From Gemmatimonadaceae bacterium (GTDB lineage: Bacteria; Gemmatimonadota; Gemmatimonadetes; Gemmatimonadales; Gemmatimonadaceae), in the NCBI GenBank assembly GCA_013817305.1, contig JACDCY010000005.1, forward strand, positions 1 to 64,000: a DNA stretch of 64,000 bases, written 5' to 3'. The notes below the pieces were generated by a model that ran no database searches, had not been told where the DNA came from, and was given only the letters and a program-made list of their open reading frames with translations. The first letter of the stretch is position 1; each line of letters begins with the position of its first letter. Positions 1 to 9,731 of this stretch are shown piece by piece. A program made the translations under genes and the position numbers.

Positions 1-51
1 CGTCTTGGCGGATCCTATGTCGAGACCGGCGACTATGCGCTCGAGATTCAT
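1..51 (-). CDS. ftsA: FtsA cell division protein, N-terminal start only (runs off left edge)
   Basis: Only the first 17 codons are present, reading MNLERIVAGLDIGSAKT, which matches the start of the FtsA actin-like fold (phosphate-1 motif LDIGSAKT). FtsA tethers FtsZ filaments to the inner membrane and recruits later division proteins. The ATG at 51 overlaps the ftsQ stop in an ATGA, so translational coupling is likely. This is the expected last-but-one position of the dcw cluster; ftsZ would be expected next, outside the window. Confidence 0.85.
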   Translation of the reverse strand, partial: MNLERIVAGLDIGSAKT

Positions 52-749
52 TGGAGTCTGGCGATTACCTGATCACGATAGCGAAGGTCGAGCTCGGCGA
101 TCGGAAGTCCACGCCGTGCGAGGTCCAGTTCTACGGGAAAGATATCGGTCAATCCACTTGCGGACACCCCTAGCGGAGCGCGCACCCTGAACCCCTCGAG
201 TGCGAGGACCAGGTCACCCACTCTGTCCCGCGATGCCTCGCTGATCCGCGCAAACAGGGCGGGCTGCTCCTGCCGGACGCGCTCGAGCGTGGCAAGGAGT
301 CGGGGATCGGCGGTGAAAACCACCGGCAGCGCGAGCCCCGCGCGGGCGGGGTCGATCGGCAGGGCGCGGCCGCTTCCCGCGAACGGCTGAAGCCCCCGCG
401 GGCCGGAGAGTAGAGCGACCGGAAGATTCTCCGTTACAGTGACGACGAGCGTGCCAGGTAGGCGCCGCGACATCTCTACATCGCGTATCTGCGGGTGACC
501 GAGCACGCGCCGGCGAAGGATGGAGAGATCCTGCCAGACCGATTGCAGCGTATCCACGCGGAGGCGCGCGACCACCTCGTCCTCGGCGAGGTACCGGAGC
601 CCGCGCACGTCCACGGCGCGAACGCTGAAAAATGACAGTTCCGATATCAGCCCGCTCGTCGCTCTGGCCGCAACCATGATGAAGACGATCAGAAGGACGA
701 ATCCGATGATCTTCCACCCCGGCCGCTTGATTCGCTCGCGGAGGGTCAC
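48..749 (-). CDS. ftsQ: Cell division protein FtsQ
   Basis: A 233-aa bitopic inner-membrane protein of the divisome that bridges cytoplasmic and periplasmic division proteins through the FtsQ-FtsL-FtsB complex. A short basic N-terminus is followed by one hydrophobic segment (about residues 12-30) and a POTRA-like region (about residues 35-105) containing VRAVDVRGLRYL and IRDVEMSRRLPGTLVVTV. The GTG start at 749 overlaps the murC stop (GTGA). A longer open frame upstream lies inside murC and is low-complexity arginine-rich, so I reject it. Its position between murC and ftsA supports the call. Confidence 0.9.
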   Translation of the reverse strand: MTLRERIKRPGWKIIGFVLLIVFIMVAARATSGLISELSFFSVRAVDVRGLRYLAEDEVVARLRVDTLQSVWQDLSILRRRVLGHPQIRDVEMSRRLPGTLVVTVTENLPVALLSGPRGLQPFAGSGRALPIDPARAGLALPVVFTADPRLLATLERVRQEQPALFARISEASRDRVGDLVLALEGFRVRAPLGVSASGLTDIFPVELDLARRGLPIAELDLRYRDQVIARLQ

Positions 750-2125
750 TGACCCGCGCCGAGCAGCGCGAGCAGCTCCCGCGCCGTGAGCGTGACGTCG
801 CCGGCGCCGACCGTGATCACCACGTCGCCCGGTCGCGCGGCGGCGGCGAGGGCGCCGGCCATCGCCGGCCGCGCACCTTCCCATGCCGGGGGCCTGCCCT
901 TGCTCCGCAGCGGGCCGGAGATGATGGCGGACGTGATTCCCGGAATCGACTGTTCGCGCGACGGGTATATGTCGGCGAGAAACAGCTCGTCGGCGCTGGA
1001 CAGCGCGTCGGCGAACTCCCCGGCGAAGTCCCGCGTCCTGGAGAAGAGGTGCGGCTGAAAGGCGACTACCAGCCTCGACTCCGGGAACGATGCCCGCGCC
1101 GCCTGCAGCGTCGCGCGGATCTCCGTCGGGTGGTGCGCGTAATCATCGATGACGGTGACTCCTCCCGCTTCGCCCACTCGTTGAAAGCGGCGATCAGCGC
1201 CGTTGCACCTCGCGAGCCCCGCACGCATCTGCTCGACCTTGGCCCCCAGCACGAGCCCGCTACCGATTGCGGCCAGCGCGTTGAGCACGCTGTGCGTGCC
1301 CGCCATGCGCAGCTCTACTTCGCCGAGCAGCGCCCCGTCGTACACCACGTTGAACACCGACCCCGTCGGCGTACTGCGCACGTCGGCCGCAACCAGCCGC
1401 GCGTGCGGCGACGTAATGCCGTACCGGACGATCTCGGCGGTCGCGGGCAGCGGGATGGCGGACGCGCCTTCGTCGTCCGCGCACAGCACGATGGCGCGCG
1501 CACTCCCCGCGAACTCCGCAAAGGCAGCGCGAATGTCGTCGATGCCCGAATAAGTGTCGAGATGATCGGCTTCCATGTTCGTCACCACGGCCACTGTCGG
1601 CCGGAGCGCGAGAAACGACCTGTCGAACTCGTCGGCCTCCACCACGAACACCCGTTCTTCTCCTGCGAGGATGTTGCCGCCCCATGCGGCGACGCGCGCG
1701 CCGGCGAGGCCGGTCGGCGCCAGCCCGGCTGACGCGAGCGCCTCGGTCGCGAGCACGGTAGTGGACGTCTTGCCGTGCGTGCCCGCGATGGCGACGAGCT
1801 CGCTGCCGCTGACCGCTTCGGCGAGCGCTTCCGCACGGCGCACTATTGGCAAGCCCAGCTCCCTCGCGCGCAGCAGCTCCGGGTGATCCTTCCTGACGGC
1901 GGAGGTGACGACAACGGCGCGCGCCGCTGCCACGTGCTCCGGATCGTGACCGGAAGACACGGTGATACCCGATGCCAGCACGCGCGCTGCGCCCGCGGCG
2001 TCGTAGTCGCACCCGGTGATTCCGATTCCACGCATCACGAACAGCTCGGCGAGCGCCGACATGCCGGCGCCGGCTATCCCCATGAAGTGGATCGGGCGCG
2101 GATCGCCCGTGTCGCGCAACGTCAC
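746..2125 (-). CDS. murC: UDP-N-acetylmuramate--L-alanine ligase
   Basis: A 459-aa cytoplasmic Mur ligase that adds the first residue (L-Ala) of the peptidoglycan stem peptide using ATP. The N-terminal Rossmann motif FMGIAGAGMSALA (about residues 14-26), the P-loop GTHGKT (115-120) and the substrate region around EADEFDRSF are visible. Length is normal for MurC. It starts 16 bp after murG and overlaps ftsQ by 4 bp. The order murG-murC-ftsQ-ftsA is standard for dcw clusters. Confidence 0.97.
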   Translation of the reverse strand: MTLRDTGDPRPIHFMGIAGAGMSALAELFVMRGIGITGCDYDAAGAARVLASGITVSSGHDPEHVAAARAVVVTSAVRKDHPELLRARELGLPIVRRAEALAEAVSGSELVAIAGTHGKTSTTVLATEALASAGLAPTGLAGARVAAWGGNILAGEERVFVVEADEFDRSFLALRPTVAVVTNMEADHLDTYSGIDDIRAAFAEFAGSARAIVLCADDEGASAIPLPATAEIVRYGITSPHARLVAADVRSTPTGSVFNVVYDGALLGEVELRMAGTHSVLNALAAIGSGLVLGAKVEQMRAGLARCNGADRRFQRVGEAGGVTVIDDYAHHPTEIRATLQAARASFPESRLVVAFQPHLFSRTRDFAGEFADALSSADELFLADIYPSREQSIPGITSAIISGPLRSKGRPPAWEGARPAMAGALAAAARPGDVVITVGAGDVTLTARELLALLGAGQ

Positions 2126-2141
2126 GAGCGGTTGGCGCGCT

Positions 2142-3239
2142 TCATCGAGCGCGCTCCACCAGCTGGAGTATGTGCCCGGCGATCTCGTCGGCTGCGCGCG
2201 GGCGAGACCGCGCGAGCACGCTCGCCGACATCCGCTCGACGCGCCCGGGCGTCCCGAATATCCCTTGCACCTCCGCTTCCAGCCGCTCGGGCGTGAAGTC
2301 GCGCTGCAGAATGACGGTCGCGGCCCCGGCGCCTTCCAGCGCGCGGGCGTTCGTTGTCTGGTGGTCGGCCGCGGCGGTCGGGAGCGGAACCAGGATCATA
2401 GGCACGCCCCACGCGGCCAGCTCGGCAGTCGACATCGCACCCGCCCGTGCAAGCGCGAGGTCCGCGGCCGCGTAAGCCGATTCCATCGGCGCGATGTAGT
2501 CGCGGACCCGCACCCGCTCGCTCTCGAGCGCGGAATAGGACTCGAACGATCCCTTCCCCGTCGCCCAGATCACGTGGACGTCGCTTGCGATTCCCTTTCG
2601 CAGCCAGGCCGCGATGACTTCGTTGATTGCCACCGCTCCCTGACTCCCGCCGAACGCGAGTAGCACGCGGGCATTCGGTGGAAAGCCCCACTCGGCGCGG
2701 GCCGCAGCGGGGTCGGGCCTGAATTGCGGCGGCGGCTGAATCGGGTTTCCGCTGTCCACGACGAGCGCGTCCGCGCGCGGCTTGAGATACTTGCGCGCTT
2801 CGGGGAATCCGAGGTGTATCTGACGCGCATAGCGGCTGAATACGCGAGTCGCGATTCCCGGGTAGCTGTTCTGCTCCTGCAGCACCAATGGAATTCCGCG
2901 GGCCGCGCCGTACGCGAGAGCCATGACCGACGCGTACCCTCCGGTGCCCACGATCGCGCGCGCAGGATCCGTCCGCGAGAGTCGCGCGATGGCGCGCCAT
3001 GACTTGATCCCGCCGGCCACGGTCTTCCAACTCCGCCAGATCCTGGTGCGGTAGAGCGGATGGAGGTCGAGCAGCACGAAAGGAAACTCCGTATTCGGCA
3101 GGACCTCCTTCTCGACGCCGCGCTGGGCGCCGATGAAGAACGGGGTCGCGTCCGCACGCGCTTTCACGAGAGCGCGCGCGATGGCGAGGCCGGGATAGAG
3201 GTGCCCGCCGGTTCCCCCGCCCGCGAAGAAGATTCTCAT
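2142..3239 (-). CDS. murG: UDP-N-acetylglucosamine--MurNAc-pentapeptide transferase
   Basis: A 365-aa GT28 glycosyltransferase at the inner face of the membrane that converts lipid I to lipid II. The N-terminal glycine-rich loop GGGTGGH is at residues 7-13, the second-domain motif GGSQGA is present, and the donor-site region contains ARAGAMSTAELAAWG. Full length for the family. The ATG at 3239 overlaps the ftsW stop in ATGA, so the pair is probably co-translated. Confidence 0.97.
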   Translation of the reverse strand: MRIFFAGGGTGGHLYPGLAIARALVKARADATPFFIGAQRGVEKEVLPNTEFPFVLLDLHPLYRTRIWRSWKTVAGGIKSWRAIARLSRTDPARAIVGTGGYASVMALAYGAARGIPLVLQEQNSYPGIATRVFSRYARQIHLGFPEARKYLKPRADALVVDSGNPIQPPPQFRPDPAAARAEWGFPPNARVLLAFGGSQGAVAINEVIAAWLRKGIASDVHVIWATGKGSFESYSALESERVRVRDYIAPMESAYAAADLALARAGAMSTAELAAWGVPMILVPLPTAAADHQTTNARALEGAGAATVILQRDFTPERLEAEVQGIFGTPGRVERMSASVLARSRPRAADEIAGHILQLVERAR

Positions 3240-4408
3240 GCCGGCGCCGGTGCCAGCGGATCGGTCGCGCCCGCTCCGAACACTTTTTCACGCGTGCTGG
3301 CGATGTTCACGAGAATACCCGTCATAAGCATCGTGATCACGAGATTCGACCTCCCGTACGAGATGAAAGGCAGCGTCAGCCCCGTCGTCGGCAAGAGACC
3401 GATGGAAACGGCGATGTGCAGATACGCGGTAATGATGACCGTCGTGGTGATTCCGACCGCTACGAGCTTCTGAAAGGGCGTGCGGGCGAGCCGCGCGATT
3501 CTGAATCCGAGCACCCCGTACAGCACGAATGCGAGTACCACGACGGTGAGCCCGAGAAAGCCCCACTCTTCCCCGATGTTGCCGGCGATGAAATCATCGT
3601 ACGCATACGGAAGAAAGCCGTACTGCTGCCGTCCCTCGCCGTAGCCTACGCCGACCACTCCGCCGGAACCGACGGCGATGAGCGATTGTGTCTGCTGGTA
3701 GCCGGTGGCGGACGGGCCCGCGCCGGGATCGAAAAAGGTCACCATCCGCAGCAGCACGTAGTTCAGCCTCTCGATCTGCTGCCATGCCGCGGGGATGACC
3801 AGAATCAGCAGCGCAACGAAATGCCCGATTCGCACACCGCCCGAGAAGAGAACGATCCCCATGATGAGCGTGTACATCAGGGCCACCGACAGATCCGGCT
3901 CGAGCGCCACGAGAACGTTCAGCGCGGCCAGCACGATGATGAACGGAAGCAGCCCCTTTGTTAGCCGGCGCATTATCTCGCCCTTCTTCACCACCAGCAT
4001 CGCGGTCCACACGATCACGGCCAGCTTTGCCAGCTCGGATGGCTGAAAAGACCCGCCCTTGAGGAACCGGCGCGACCCGTTGATTCTCGGCGCGATGGAC
4101 TCGGTCCCCGGGAGAATCACGATGGTGAGCAGCACCAGCGAGAGCAGCATCAGCGGCCACGCCCAGCCGTACCACCTGTCCGCGTCCACCTTGGCGGCGA
4201 TCGCGAACACCACGAGCCCCGCGATCACTCCCGTGAGCTGACGCAGCAGGAAGAACGCATGGCCCCGCCCCATCTGATCGGCTGTGATCGAGCTGGCGCT
4301 GTAAACCGTCACGAGACCAATCGTGAGCAGCACCCACATGAGGACCACCAGAACCCGGCCTTCCAGCCCGATGCGCCAGCGATAAGTCGCGACCGCCGCG
4401 TCACTCAT
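3236..4408 (-). CDS. ftsW: Lipid II polymerase FtsW (SEDS family)
   Basis: A 390-aa polytopic SEDS protein that polymerises septal glycan strands with its partner FtsI. Several hydrophobic segments are evident, and the conserved SEDS features WPLMLLSLVLL, GSRRFLKGG, QPSELAKLA and the late FISYGRSNL (usually FISYGGSS) are present. I chose the ATG at 4408 (MSDAAVATYRW) because it overlaps the murD stop by 8 bp and is followed directly by the first membrane segment. The open frame continues upstream inside murD without membrane character. The Gly-to-Arg change in the FISYG motif is mildly unusual. Confidence 0.95.
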   Translation of the reverse strand: MSDAAVATYRWRIGLEGRVLVVLMWVLLTIGLVTVYSASSITADQMGRGHAFFLLRQLTGVIAGLVVFAIAAKVDADRWYGWAWPLMLLSLVLLTIVILPGTESIAPRINGSRRFLKGGSFQPSELAKLAVIVWTAMLVVKKGEIMRRLTKGLLPFIIVLAALNVLVALEPDLSVALMYTLIMGIVLFSGGVRIGHFVALLILVIPAAWQQIERLNYVLLRMVTFFDPGAGPSATGYQQTQSLIAVGSGGVVGVGYGEGRQQYGFLPYAYDDFIAGNIGEEWGFLGLTVVVLAFVLYGVLGFRIARLARTPFQKLVAVGITTTVIITAYLHIAVSIGLLPTTGLTLPFISYGRSNLVITMLMTGILVNIASTREKVFGAGATDPLAPAPA

Positions 4409-5792
4409 GCGCAGCCCGCGCGGTGACGAGCTGCACGAAGCGATCGCCGCGCTCCTCGTAGCTGGAGAACATGTCGTAGCTCGAGCACGCCGGCGAAAGC
4501 AGCACCGCATCCCCCGCTCGCGCGAACTCCCGCGCGCGGGCGACCACATCCGGAAAGGAATCCGCCAACGTCGTCACGTTCACGACATCCGAGAGCTCAT
4601 TCTCCACTAGCCGAGCGGCTTCACCGTACGCGATGACGCGCGTCACCGTCCTCCTGATCTCGGAAGCCAGCGGCGCGTATGGCTCCCCTTTGTGGCGGCC
4701 GCCGAGCAGCAGAATCGTGGGCCGCTCCATGGCCTGCAGCGCCACCAGAGTAGCTCCAACGTTCGTCGCCTTCGAGTCGTTGACCCATTGCACCCCGTCG
4801 AATTCCCCAAGCAGCTCCAACCGATGACTCAGCGGCTTGAAGTTACGCAACGCCGCCCTGATCCGTTCACGAGCCTCACACCCTGTGAAAGCTCCGTCGG
4901 CGACGATCACGGCGAGGGCCGCGGCGAGAGCGTTCCCGACGTTGTGCTTGCCCATCAACGCGAGGTCGCCCCGCCTCATGAGTACGTCATCCCCGAGCAT
5001 GAGCGCGCCGGCGCCGGCGTCGAGCCATGCGTCAGCACGCGCATCCATGGAGAAGGTGGCGTGCGCGCCCGGCACGCCATCGGTCATGCGCCTGCTGTCC
5101 GGGTCGTCTGCGTTGCTCACCCACAGCGAGCCGGCAGCTGCGTTGCGAAAGAGCCGCGCCTTGTCGGCGTAGTACTCGTTCGCGCTCGCGTACCGGTCGA
5201 GATGGTCCGGCGAGAGGTTGGTGAGCACACCGACCGCGGGGCGCAGCGACGGAGTGTCGTGCAGCTGAAACGACGACAGCTCGAGCGCAATCCACTCGGG
5301 TTGGCTCTCCAACAGCGCGACCTCGGACAGCGGCCGTCCGATATTACCGGCTACCTCCGCACGGGCCCCGAGCTCGAGGAGCGCGCTCCCGATCATCGCG
5401 GTCGTCGTGGATTTTCCATTGGTCCCGGTGACGGCGATCACGCGGGATTCATTCAGCGAGCGCAGCGCGACCTCGACCTCGCTCACGACCTGGACCCCCA
5501 TCTCGCGGGCCGCGGCCAGCGGCGGCGCCGTCGGCGGTATCCCGGGACTCACTACCACTAGCGCCGCCCGACCAATCCGCTCGAGATCGTGCCGCCCTGC
5601 CTCGGCGCTGATTCCAGCGCCGCTCAGCCCGGCGGCAGCTGCGGCTATCGATTCCGACGACGATGCGTCCGACGCGTACACCGCGTGGCGTCCGCGGGCG
5701 AGGAGCGCTGCGACCGCCCGCCCACTGCGGGCGAGCCCGAGCACCGCGATCTCGCCATCGGTCGGGATCCCGGCGATCGGGCTCCCGGTCAC
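4401..5792 (-). CDS. murD: UDP-N-acetylmuramoylalanine--D-glutamate ligase
   Basis: A 463-aa Mur ligase adding D-glutamate to UDP-MurNAc-L-Ala in the cytoplasm. The N-terminal motif VLGLARSGRA, the P-loop GTNGKST (about 123-129), the NLSPDHLDRY segment and a late WVNDSKATN motif are typical MurD features. The gene overlaps mraY by 4 bp at its start and ftsW by 8 bp at its end. Length is normal. Confidence 0.97.
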   Translation of the reverse strand: MTGSPIAGIPTDGEIAVLGLARSGRAVAALLARGRHAVYASDASSSESIAAAAAGLSGAGISAEAGRHDLERIGRAALVVVSPGIPPTAPPLAAAREMGVQVVSEVEVALRSLNESRVIAVTGTNGKSTTTAMIGSALLELGARAEVAGNIGRPLSEVALLESQPEWIALELSSFQLHDTPSLRPAVGVLTNLSPDHLDRYASANEYYADKARLFRNAAAGSLWVSNADDPDSRRMTDGVPGAHATFSMDARADAWLDAGAGALMLGDDVLMRRGDLALMGKHNVGNALAAALAVIVADGAFTGCEARERIRAALRNFKPLSHRLELLGEFDGVQWVNDSKATNVGATLVALQAMERPTILLLGGRHKGEPYAPLASEIRRTVTRVIAYGEAARLVENELSDVVNVTTLADSFPDVVARAREFARAGDAVLLSPACSSYDMFSSYEERGDRFVQLVTARAAHE

Positions 5793-6931
5793 TGCACCTT
5801 GAGAGTGCTAAGGGCTAGAAACGCGCAGAGAATTCCGAGAATCCAGAAACGAACCACGACCTGGTTCTCGGTCCAACCGCCCTCTTCGAAGTGGTGGTGC
5901 AGCGGCGCGCGCCGCAGCACCCTGTGACTACTGGCGTATTCGAGTCCGTAGCGGTGCTTCCTGTACTTGAACACGAAGCGCTGCACGATGACCGATGCCA
6001 TCTCCACCACGAAAACTCCGCCCACAATCAGCAGGACGAATTCCGACTTGAGCAGAATCGCGATGGCGCCGAGCGCGCCGCCGAGCGCGAGCGATCCGGT
6101 ATCTCCCATGAACACTTGCGCCGGGTTCGCGTTGAACCAGAGAAATCCGATAGTCGCGCCCATGATCGCCGCGCAGAAGATCGCGAGCTCCCCCGACCCT
6201 CTCAGATAGAAGATGTGCAGGTACGTGCTCGTATCGATGCGGCCGATCACGTAGGCGAACAGCGCGAACGTGCCGGCAGCGATGGCGGACAGGCCTGTCG
6301 CGAGGCCGTCCAATCCGTCCGTGATGTTCACCGCGTTGCTGGTACCCGTGAGCACGAACGTCACGAAGGCGACGTACAGCCAGCCCAGCGTCTGCGTCGC
6401 CGGGACGATGAGCATGTACTTGTAGAACGGGAGCGTGGTGGAAGCGCCCGGCAACGTGGAGAGCGGAAACTTCCAGATGTAATACCCGATCGCGAAGCCG
6501 AGTATGACCTGGCCAAGCAGCTTCTGCGCTTCGACCATTCCCTTGTTCTCGCGGCCTTCGCGCTTCTGCTTGAGCTTGAGGTAGTCGTCCATGAATCCGA
6601 TGATCCCCATCCAGACCATGGCCGCGAGCCCGATCAGCACGTAGCGGTTGTTGAGCTTCATCCAAAGCAGCGTCGGCACGATGGTGGCGACGACGATGAT
6701 GAGTCCGCCCATGGTGGGCGTCTGGCCCTTGCTGCTGTGCGCGGCGGGCGTGCCTTCGCGCACTACCTGGTGAAGCTTCATCGAACGCAGCTTCCGCAGG
6801 ATCAGCGGCCCGACGATGAACGCGGTGATCAGCGCTGTCATCGCCGCTCCGGCTGCGCGAAAGCTTATGTAATTGAATATCCGTAGAAATCCATATTCGC
6901 TCGAGAGCGGGTACAGCAGATAGTTCAGCAT
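5789..6931 (-). CDS. mraY: Phospho-MurNAc-pentapeptide translocase MraY
   Basis: A 380-aa polytopic membrane enzyme that makes lipid I on undecaprenyl phosphate. The sequence shows HSSKGQTPTMGG (about residue 70), DDYLKLK, the catalytic NITDGLDGLATG and late FMGDTGSLALGG and HHHFE motifs, with about ten hydrophobic segments. The ATG at 6931 (MLNYLLYPL) overlaps the murF stop by 7 bp. The longer upstream frame lies inside murF and is arginine-rich, so it is rejected. Confidence 0.97.
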   Translation of the reverse strand: MLNYLLYPLSSEYGFLRIFNYISFRAAGAAMTALITAFIVGPLILRKLRSMKLHQVVREGTPAAHSSKGQTPTMGGLIIVVATIVPTLLWMKLNNRYVLIGLAAMVWMGIIGFMDDYLKLKQKREGRENKGMVEAQKLLGQVILGFAIGYYIWKFPLSTLPGASTTLPFYKYMLIVPATQTLGWLYVAFVTFVLTGTSNAVNITDGLDGLATGLSAIAAGTFALFAYVIGRIDTSTYLHIFYLRGSGELAIFCAAIMGATIGFLWFNANPAQVFMGDTGSLALGGALGAIAILLKSEFVLLIVGGVFVVEMASVIVQRFVFKYRKHRYGLEYASSHRVLRRAPLHHHFEEGGWTENQVVVRFWILGILCAFLALSTLKVQ

Positions 6932-8277
6932 TTCTCCGCCCACGTGGTGAGATATGGAAGCAGCCGCTCGAGCCGGACTCCGCGCGACGCCTTCAATAAT
7001 ATGACCGCGTCGGGCTTGAGGAGCGGCTCGAGGCGCGGCCAGAGAGCCTCCACGTCGTCGGCCGTGACCACGCGCGCGGCCCCGGACCCGGCCCTGTCGA
7101 GAGCAGCCGCGAAATCCCCGATTCCCGCGACGACATCGGCGCCGGAGGCCACAGCCAGCGCGGCGATCTCGTCGTGGCACTGCGCCGACCCCGCCCCCAG
7201 TTCGCGCATCGTTCCCAGGACTATCACTCTCTGCCGGGTCGCGTCGGCGCCGCGGAGCAGATCGATCGCGGCCCGCGCGGAGCCGGGATTCGAGTTGTAC
7301 GCGTCATTGATGACCGTGGCGTTGCCGAGCTGCTCCCACGCAGTGCGCATCTTTGGAGCGGGCATGGCGGCAATGCCACGCGCTGCGTCCTCCATCGTCA
7401 CGCCGCACGACCGGGCGACGGCCAGCGCGAGCATGGCGTTCCGCAGGTTGTGCGCGCCACGGAGCGGCGGCTTGACCGTAACGCCATCGATCTCGATCTC
7501 GCCGAGACCGTCGGCCGCGATCCGCCAGGCGCGAGGCTTGAAGTCGCCGTCGTCCAGCCCGGCGCTGATCACCGCGCGCGCCCCCGCGCGCGCAGCATCG
7601 ACGACTTCCGGCTGCGCCGCCGGCGCGATCCCGATTTCCACCCCGTCGTAGCAGGCGGCTTCCTCCCGCAGCACTCCCGCGAGGTCGCCCAGTCCTTCCA
7701 GGTGCTCCTCGGCGACACTCGTCACGACGGCGATGTCCGGCTGTGCCATGTCGCGGAGAATCGCGACCTCGCCCGGAAGACTCGTACCCAGTTCCACGAC
7801 GGCGATGTCCGAGTCCCGGGGAATGGAAAGAATCGTGAGCGGCACGCCGATCCGGTTGTTCAGATTGCCGGTCGTAGCGTGCACCGCGAGCCGCGATCCC
7901 AGCGCAGCCCGCAGCAGATCCTTGGTGCTGGTTTTCCCGTTGCTGCCGGCGACGCCGACAACGGGCTTGCCCCACGCGCGGCGCCAGTAGCTCGCGAGCT
8001 GTCCGAGCGCAACCAACGTGTCCGGCACCTGGAACACGGGAACGCCGAGTGTGCCGCCGCGCGGAACAGCCGAGACCACCAGAGCCACGGCTCCCCGCTC
8101 CACAGCGGCCGCGAGGTGATCGTGTCCGTCGAACGTCTCGCCTTTCAGCGCGACAAAGACATCGCCGTGCGAGATCGTCCGCGTGTCGGTCGAGACCGCG
8201 CGAACCGGCGCTTGCCCGCCGGGACCGCCGCCGAGCGCGGCGCCGAGGCGCTCCAGCGTCCAGAACGCGACCGTCAC
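6925..8277 (-). CDS. murF: UDP-N-acetylmuramoyl-tripeptide--D-alanyl-D-alanine ligase
   Basis: A 450-aa Mur ligase that adds the D-Ala-D-Ala dipeptide, completing the cytoplasmic pentapeptide precursor. The N-terminal STDTRTISHGDVFVALKG segment is shared with MurE; the P-loop GSNGKTST lies at about 111-118 and the C-terminal domain has NDAYNSNPGS. It overlaps murE by 4 bp and mraY by 7 bp. Confidence 0.97.
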   Translation of the reverse strand: MTVAFWTLERLGAALGGGPGGQAPVRAVSTDTRTISHGDVFVALKGETFDGHDHLAAAVERGAVALVVSAVPRGGTLGVPVFQVPDTLVALGQLASYWRRAWGKPVVGVAGSNGKTSTKDLLRAALGSRLAVHATTGNLNNRIGVPLTILSIPRDSDIAVVELGTSLPGEVAILRDMAQPDIAVVTSVAEEHLEGLGDLAGVLREEAACYDGVEIGIAPAAQPEVVDAARAGARAVISAGLDDGDFKPRAWRIAADGLGEIEIDGVTVKPPLRGAHNLRNAMLALAVARSCGVTMEDAARGIAAMPAPKMRTAWEQLGNATVINDAYNSNPGSARAAIDLLRGADATRQRVIVLGTMRELGAGSAQCHDEIAALAVASGADVVAGIGDFAAALDRAGSGAARVVTADDVEALWPRLEPLLKPDAVILLKASRGVRLERLLPYLTTWAEKC

Positions 8278-9731
8278 GCGCGCGCCGCCAGAATCTCGCT
8301 CACGATCTCCTTTTCGTCGAATGGATGGCGCGTCGTTCCACGAATCTGATACGTCTCGTGTCCCTTTCCGGCGATCACCACCACGTCGGCCGCATCGGCG
8401 AGATCGATCGCCCGCTCGATGGCTGCGTGCCTGTCCTCCAAGCGCTCGTACTCGGCGGATTTCATTCCGGCGACGACGTCGTCAATGATTTTCTCCGGCT
8501 CTTCCGTTCGCGGGTTGTCGCTGGTGACGATCGCTACGTCGGCGTTCGCGGATGCGATCGCGCCCATGAGCGGGCGCTTACCCTTGTCCCGATCGCCACC
8601 GCAACCGAACACGACGATCAAGCGGCCGTCGCACATTCGCTTGAGCGCCTTCAGCACGCGTTCGAGCGCGTCAGGCGTGTGCGCATAGTCACGAATAATA
8701 GTTGGCTGCGTTGCAAGTATCTCGAGGCGTCCCGGCACCTGCGGGGCCACAGAAAGTCGCGACACGACCGTCTCCATCGGCACGCCGAGCTGGAGCGCCG
8801 CCCCTGCCGCGGCCGCGGCGTTCTCCACATTGAATTCGCCTATCAACGGCAGCTCCACGCGGTGCGCGATTCCCTCGTAGGTCAGATCGAACGCGGTTCC
8901 TGCCAGGGATTGCTGGATGGCCGAAACGCGCAGGTCACCGCGCCGTCCGAAGAGAAACTTCCTGGGAGCAGCGGGCAATCCCGCCCATCCCGACTCTTCG
9001 GAGTTGACGACCGCGACGCCATCGGGAACCAGATAAGAGATCAGCTTCGCCTTGGCCTCGAAGTACGCTTCCATGGTCTGGTGGTAATCGAGATGATCGC
9101 GCGTGAGGTTGGTGAACACGGCGGCGACGAACCGGAGGCCAGCTACCCTGCCCTGGTCGAGGCTGTGGGATGACACCTCCATCGCGATGCTCCTGACCCC
9201 CGAATCCGCCAGCTCGCGCAGCACTCGTTGCAGCTCCACAGGACCCGGTGTGGTGAGGCCGGCGCCGCCCGAGGTCGGACGCCCCTCGCGTCCGACCAGC
9301 ACGCCCAGCGTTCCTATTGATGCGCTCGGTGACGCGTCCTCGTCCAGCAGAGCGCGAAGCAGCGCGGCGGTCGTGGTTTTTCCGTTCGTCCCGGTCACTC
9401 CGACGATCCGGAGCTCGCGCGCTGGATGCGCGTACGCAGCTGCTGCGGCGACGGCCGCCGCCGCTCGCGAATCGGTCACGACGAGCGCCGGCAGTTTCGT
9501 CAGCGACGCTTCCTCGACGACAGCTACGGATGCGCCCGAGCTCGCGGCGGCGCCGAGGAACAGGTGGCCGTCGGCCGCCGTTCCACGCACGGCCACGAAC
9601 ATAGACCCGGGAGTCACTGCCCTGCTGTCATCGGTGATTCCGGATACGCGCTGCGGCAGCCCGCGAACCGTGCGCTCGAGCAGACCTGATTCGCGGAGCG
9701 CGTCGGCTACGGCGGCGACCTCGATCGTCAT
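8274..9731 (-). CDS. murE: UDP-MurNAc-tripeptide synthetase, likely meso-diaminopimelate type
   Basis: A 485-aa Mur ligase adding the third stem-peptide residue. The P-loop GTNGKTT is at about 114-120, TNLTRDHLDYH and DYAHTPDALE follow, and the C-terminal domain carries the DNPR motif (TSDNPRTEEP). DNPR is the established signature of meso-diaminopimelate-specific MurE enzymes, which fits a diderm cell wall. It overlaps ftsI and murF by 4 bp each. Confidence 0.96.
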   Translation of the reverse strand: MTIEVAAVADALRESGLLERTVRGLPQRVSGITDDSRAVTPGSMFVAVRGTAADGHLFLGAAASSGASVAVVEEASLTKLPALVVTDSRAAAAVAAAAAYAHPARELRIVGVTGTNGKTTTAALLRALLDEDASPSASIGTLGVLVGREGRPTSGGAGLTTPGPVELQRVLRELADSGVRSIAMEVSSHSLDQGRVAGLRFVAAVFTNLTRDHLDYHQTMEAYFEAKAKLISYLVPDGVAVVNSEESGWAGLPAAPRKFLFGRRGDLRVSAIQQSLAGTAFDLTYEGIAHRVELPLIGEFNVENAAAAAGAALQLGVPMETVVSRLSVAPQVPGRLEILATQPTIIRDYAHTPDALERVLKALKRMCDGRLIVVFGCGGDRDKGKRPLMGAIASANADVAIVTSDNPRTEEPEKIIDDVVAGMKSAEYERLEDRHAAIERAIDLADAADVVVIAGKGHETYQIRGTTRHPFDEKEIVSEILAARA